Position numbers and translations under genes: made by a program. From positions 124,001 through 188,000 of the forward strand of contig JAKOQB010000143.1 of assembly GCA_029778535.1 (NCBI GenBank): 64,000 nucleotides of DNA, in the 5' to 3' direction. The number at the start of each line of letters is the position of its first letter. Within the stretch, counting starts at the first letter, position 1. The notes beneath the pieces were generated by a model that saw only the letters and a list, made by a program, of their open reading frames with translations, searched no databases and had not been told where the DNA came from. Below, in pieces: positions 59,910-64,000 of the stretch. The DNA comes from Pseudomonadota bacterium (GTDB taxonomy: Bacteria; Pseudomonadota; Gammaproteobacteria; Burkholderiales; Burkholderiaceae_F).

Positions 59910-61118
59910 CTAGTGTGCGGCCCACTGCACCGTGGCAAGATCGATGCCTTCCTTGTGCATCTCCCAAAGCGGCGACAGGTCGCGCAGCTTGGCGACCTTG
60001 CGCTTGATCAGGTCGACCGCGAAGTCAATTTCTTCCTGGGTCGTGAAGCGGCCGACCGTGAACCGGATCGAACTGTGCGCCAGTTCGTCGCTGCGACCGA
60101 GCGCGCGCAGCACATACGACGGCTCCAGGCTGGCCGACGTGCAGGCCGAACCCGACGACACCGCGATGTCCTTGATCGCCATGATCAGCGATTCGCCCTC
60201 GACGAAGTTGAAGCTCACGTTCAGGTTGTGCGGAATCCTGTGCTCCATGTCGCCGTTGACATGCACTTCTTCGATCTCGCTCAACCCCTTCCACAGCCGG
60301 TCGCGCAGCATGCGGACGCGTTCGTTCTCGGTTGCCATCTCCAGCCGCGCCAGCCGGAATGCCTCGCCCATGCCGACGATCTGGTGCGTCGGCAGCGTGC
60401 CCGACCGCAGACCGCGTTCATGGCCGCCGCCGTGCATCTGCGCCTCGATCCGCACGCGCGGCTTGCGCCGCACGTACAGCGCGCCGACGCCCTTGGGCCC
60501 GTAGGTCTTGTGCGCCGACAGCGACATCAGGTCGACCTTCAGCGTCTGCAGGTCGATCACGACCTTGCCGGTCGCCTGCGCGGCATCGACGTGGAACAGG
60601 ATGCCGCGGCTGCGGCAGATCTCGCCGATCGCCGCGATGTCCTGGATCACGCCGATCTCGTTGTTCACGTACATCACCGACACCAGGATCGTGTCGGGCC
60701 GCAGCGCGGCCTTCAGCACCTCGAGGTCGAGCAGGCCGTTCGGCAGCACGTCGAGATACGTGACCTCGAACCCTTCGCGCTCCAGTTCCCGCATCGTGTC
60801 GAGCGTGGCCTTGTGCTCGGTCTTCACGGTGACCAGGTGCTTGCCCTTGTCCTTGTAGAAGTGCGCGGCGCCCTTCAGCGCCAGATTGATCGCCTCGGTC
60901 GCACCCGAGGTCCAGATGATCTCGCGCGGGTCGGCGTTGATCAGCTCGGCCACCTGCGCGCGCGCGGTCTCGACCGCCTTCTCGGCCTCCCAGCCGAACG
61001 CGTGGCTGCGCGACGCGGGATTGCCGAAATGCTCGCGCAGGTACGGCACCATCTTGTCCGCCACGCGCGGATCAACCGGCGTGGTGGCCGAATAGTCGAG
61101 ATAGATCGGAAGCTGCAT
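59910..61118 (-). CDS. iscS: Cysteine desulfurase IscS
   Basis: PLP enzyme that takes sulfur from cysteine for Fe-S clusters, thiamine and tRNA thiolation. The 402-residue protein has the PLP-binding lysine in [10 protein letters not shown] (Lys204) and the mobile-loop catalytic cysteine in [11 protein letters not shown] (near 326). ATG 61118 was chosen because AGGAG lies 8 nt upstream; a GTG 6 nt earlier is too close to that site. It follows iscR by 11 nt. Confidence 0.98.
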   Translation of the reverse strand: MQLPIYLDYSATTPVDPRVADKMVPYLREHFGNPASRSHAFGWEAEKAVETARAQVAELINADPREIIWTSGATEAINLALKGAAHFYKDKGKHLVTVKTEHKATLDTMRELEREGFEVTYLDVLPNGLLDLEVLKAALRPDTILVSVMYVNNEIGVIQDIAAIGEICRSRGILFHVDAAQATGKVVIDLQTLKVDLMSLSAHKTYGPKGVGALYVRRKPRVRIEAQMHGGGHERGLRSGTLPTHQIVGMGEAFRLARLEMATENERVRMLRDRLWKGLSEIEEVHVNGDMEHRIPHNLNVSFNFVEGESLIMAIKDIAVSSGSACTSASLEPSYVLRALGRSDELAHSSIRFTVGRFTTQEEIDFAVDLIKRKVAKLRDLSPLWEMHKEGIDLATVQWAAH

Positions 61119-61129
61119 CGACACCGCTC

Positions 61130-61633
61130 CTAGCTCATCACCGGCTGCTTGTCGCTCGGCACCGGCCGCCGCACGGCGCGGCGGCTGTCATGCAATTGCG
61201 CGACATTCACGCCCTGCTGGGCGAGGCGCTGCTTCTGCTGCTCCACGAGATCGTGCAGCGAAACCGAATCGAGGAAATCCACCATGACCCGGTTCAGGTT
61301 GGCCCACAAATCGTGCGTCATGCAGCGCTGGTCGTTATCGCAGTTTTCCTTGCCGCCGCATTGGGTTGCGTCAAGAGGTTCGTCGACGGCGTAGATGATG
61401 TCCGCCACCGAGACGTCAGCAGCATTGCGCCCCAGCGTGTAGCCACCGCCAGGTCCGCGGGTGCTCTCGACCAACCCGTGGCGGCGCAGCTTGCCGAACA
61501 GCTGCTCCAGGTAGGACAGCGAAATGCGCTGGCGCTGGCTGATCGCCGCCAGCGTCACCGGGCCGTGATGCTGCCGCAGGCCCAGATCGATCATTGCCGT
61601 CACCGCGAAGCGTCCTTTGGTCGTCAATCTCAT
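61130..61633 (-). CDS. iscR: Fe-S cluster sensing regulator IscR
   Basis: Rrf2-family regulator that represses the isc operon when it carries a [2Fe-2S] cluster. The 167-residue protein has an N-terminal winged helix ([14 protein letters not shown]) and the cluster ligands Cys92, Cys98, Cys104 and His107, at exactly the E. coli IscR positions. It is the first gene of the operon, with a good promoter and IscR-like site upstream. Confidence 0.97.
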   Translation of the reverse strand: MRLTTKGRFAVTAMIDLGLRQHHGPVTLAAISQRQRISLSYLEQLFGKLRRHGLVESTRGPGGGYTLGRNAADVSVADIIYAVDEPLDATQCGGKENCDNDQRCMTHDLWANLNRVMVDFLDSVSLHDLVEQQKQRLAQQGVNVAQLHDSRRAVRRPVPSDKQPVMS

Positions 61634-61709
61634 GGTCGTCTCTCATTGGCCGGCCAAAACCGAACGACCGGCGCAGTCTGTCGGTCCTCAGCGACGCGCC
61701 CGCGCCGCC

Positions 61710-61734
61710 ATATCCGACCAACTTGCTCAGGATT
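61710..61734 (-). promoter_or_regulatory. Candidate type 1 IscR site
   Basis: A 25-bp imperfect palindrome on the minus strand, AATCCTGAGCAA then GTTGGTCGGATAT, agrees with the E. coli type 1 IscR consensus at 18 of 25 positions by my count. The right half (GTCGGATAT) is strongest. It overlaps the -10 box and the start region of the isc promoter, a position suited to repression. Confidence 0.5.
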
Positions 61735-61760
61735 TTATTGAACCCAAGGATTTCAGTCAA
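61732..61760 (-). promoter_or_regulatory. iscR: Promoter of the isc operon
   Basis: TTGACT (61755-61760) and TAAAAT (61732-61737) on the minus strand are separated by the ideal 17 bp. The start would be near 61725, giving a leader of about 90 nt before iscR. This is one of the best sigma70-type promoters in the window. Confidence 0.8.
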
Positions 61761-61840
61761 GAATGCTCGACCGAAGACAACGGCGGGCCAGGGCCCGATG
61801 ACCGCGGCGAATGCCGGGGAATCGAGTGGAGGCGTGTCGG

Positions 61841-62329
61841 TCAGGCCGCCGCGTACATGGTCGCGCGTTTGCGCACGACTTCGATCAGTCCCTGGCACGC
61901 GTCTTCGACATAGTCCAGCACGGTGTTGAATCCTTCGGGTCCGCCGTAGTACGGATCCGGCACCGTCGCGGCGTCGTGCTCCCCCGCGAACCGCATCAGC
62001 AGGTGCAGCTTGTGTTTGTATGCACGCGGGCACTGCTGCTGCAGCAATGCAAGGTTCTCCCAGTCCATGGCCAGGATCAGGTCGTAGTCGCGGAAGTCGT
62101 CCTGATTGACCTGGCGCGCGCGCAGATCGTCGAGCTCGTAGCCGCGCCGGCGCGCCGCCTGCTGGGCGCGCAGATCCGGCGGTTCGCCGACGTGATACGC
62201 ATGTGTTCCCGCGGAATCGATCTGGACCACGTCCTGCAGGCCCGCGTCGCGGATCATCTTGCGGAACACTCCCTCGGCCGTGGGCGAGCGGCAGATATTG
62301 CCCATACATACGAAAAGTACCTTGGTCAT
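61841..62329 (-). CDS. Low-molecular-weight protein tyrosine phosphatase
   Basis: A 162-residue phosphatase with the P-loop CMGNICRS (Cys8 to Arg14) and the acid loop PDPYYGG near 119. Relatives dephosphorylate tyrosine kinases that control exopolysaccharide export, but no such kinase lies here. It sits between uvrB and the isc operon. Its ATG overlaps the stop of a possible 19-codon upstream frame (62326-62385). The 209-bp gap to uvrB shows no convincing promoter. Confidence 0.93.
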   Translation of the reverse strand: MTKVLFVCMGNICRSPTAEGVFRKMIRDAGLQDVVQIDSAGTHAYHVGEPPDLRAQQAARRRGYELDDLRARQVNQDDFRDYDLILAMDWENLALLQQQCPRAYKHKLHLLMRFAGEHDAATVPDPYYGGPEGFNTVLDYVEDACQGLIEVVRKRATMYAAA

Positions 62330-62538
62330 GTCTTCATCACGCCTTTCTGGATCGGGCCGGCGTCCTTGCTGCCCGCGTTAGTCATGCCGCTTGGCGCATG
62401 CGCTGCGCGGCTCTTTCACCCCAATGAACACCCTTACGACGGATTTCCGCACAAGGGACCGCTGCACCCAGCCGAAGTTCAACCGGCCGAACCATTGTTC
62501 GACCCATAACTTTCTTCAAGCCATACCGCATACACACG

Positions 62539-64000
<1,462 letters not shown>

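Overview
The window is one uninterrupted stretch of a GC-rich betaproteobacterial chromosome, most likely from the order Burkholderiales. The evidence is gene content and order: thrS-infC-rpmI-rplT-pheS-pheT-ihfA with a MerR gene, ndk-rlmN-pilW-rodZ-ispG-hisS-yfgM-bamB-der-hfq-hflX-hflK-hflC-hisZ-purA, a regulatory HisZ next to a true HisS, a fused indolepyruvate oxidoreductase and a complete iscRSUA-hscBA-fdx-iscX operon. The genus cannot be resolved from the sequence alone. No phage genes, insertion sequences, CRISPR arrays or rRNA operons were seen. Both ends cut through a gene: rnr on the left (3' part missing) and uvrB on the right (5' part missing).

Positions 1-32878 are almost entirely minus-strand housekeeping genes. 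In the direction of transcription they are relA, tRNA-Val, thrS, infC, rpmI, rplT, pheS, pheT, ihfA, a MerR regulator, tRNA-Pro, surE, pcm, nlpD, a PolB-like exonuclease, rlmD, ndk, rlmN, pilW, rodZ, ispG, hisS, yfgM, bamB, der, hfq, hflX, hflK, hflC, a DUF2065 gene, hisZ, purA, a phosphoribosyltransferase and rnr. A plus-strand tRNA-Leu lies just before rnr. This block joins translation (three aminoacyl-tRNA synthetases, IF3, L20, L35, tRNA and rRNA modification), envelope biogenesis (BamB, NlpD, RodZ, PilW), membrane proteolysis control (HflKC) and the stringent response.

Positions 32951-51749 form a mosaic of short operons on alternating strands: mtfA with a flavodoxin-like gene, a 1187-residue indolepyruvate oxidoreductase, a RidA-family gene with an alpha/beta hydrolase, bdhA with a universal stress protein, comEC, tatD, DUF2062 with a small membrane protein, lolC-lolD, a COG4255-type gene with recJ, and a soluble hybrid histidine kinase. 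Positions 51882-56057 carry prfB with its programmed +1 frameshift, a short-chain dehydrogenase, lysS and a Nudix hydrolase. Positions 56076-61633 hold the Fe-S assembly operon, read leftwards from an excellent promoter with an IscR-like site. A low-molecular-weight tyrosine phosphatase and uvrB close the window.

The most interesting signal is upstream of thrS (30525-30614). A 10-codon reading frame with five threonine codons, four of them consecutive, starts 24 nt after tRNA-Val and is followed by a strong intrinsic terminator whose U-run ends 13 nt before the thrS start codon. This has the architecture of a ribosome-mediated transcription attenuator for threonyl-tRNA synthetase, a control type different from the translational operator known for Escherichia coli thrS. 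Other items worth a look are a duplicated tRNA-Leu tail within a highly structured spacer, an AUC start codon for infC, a 24-bp inverted repeat ending at both start codons of the divergent tatD and DUF2062 genes, and a terminator-like hairpin inside the isc operon.
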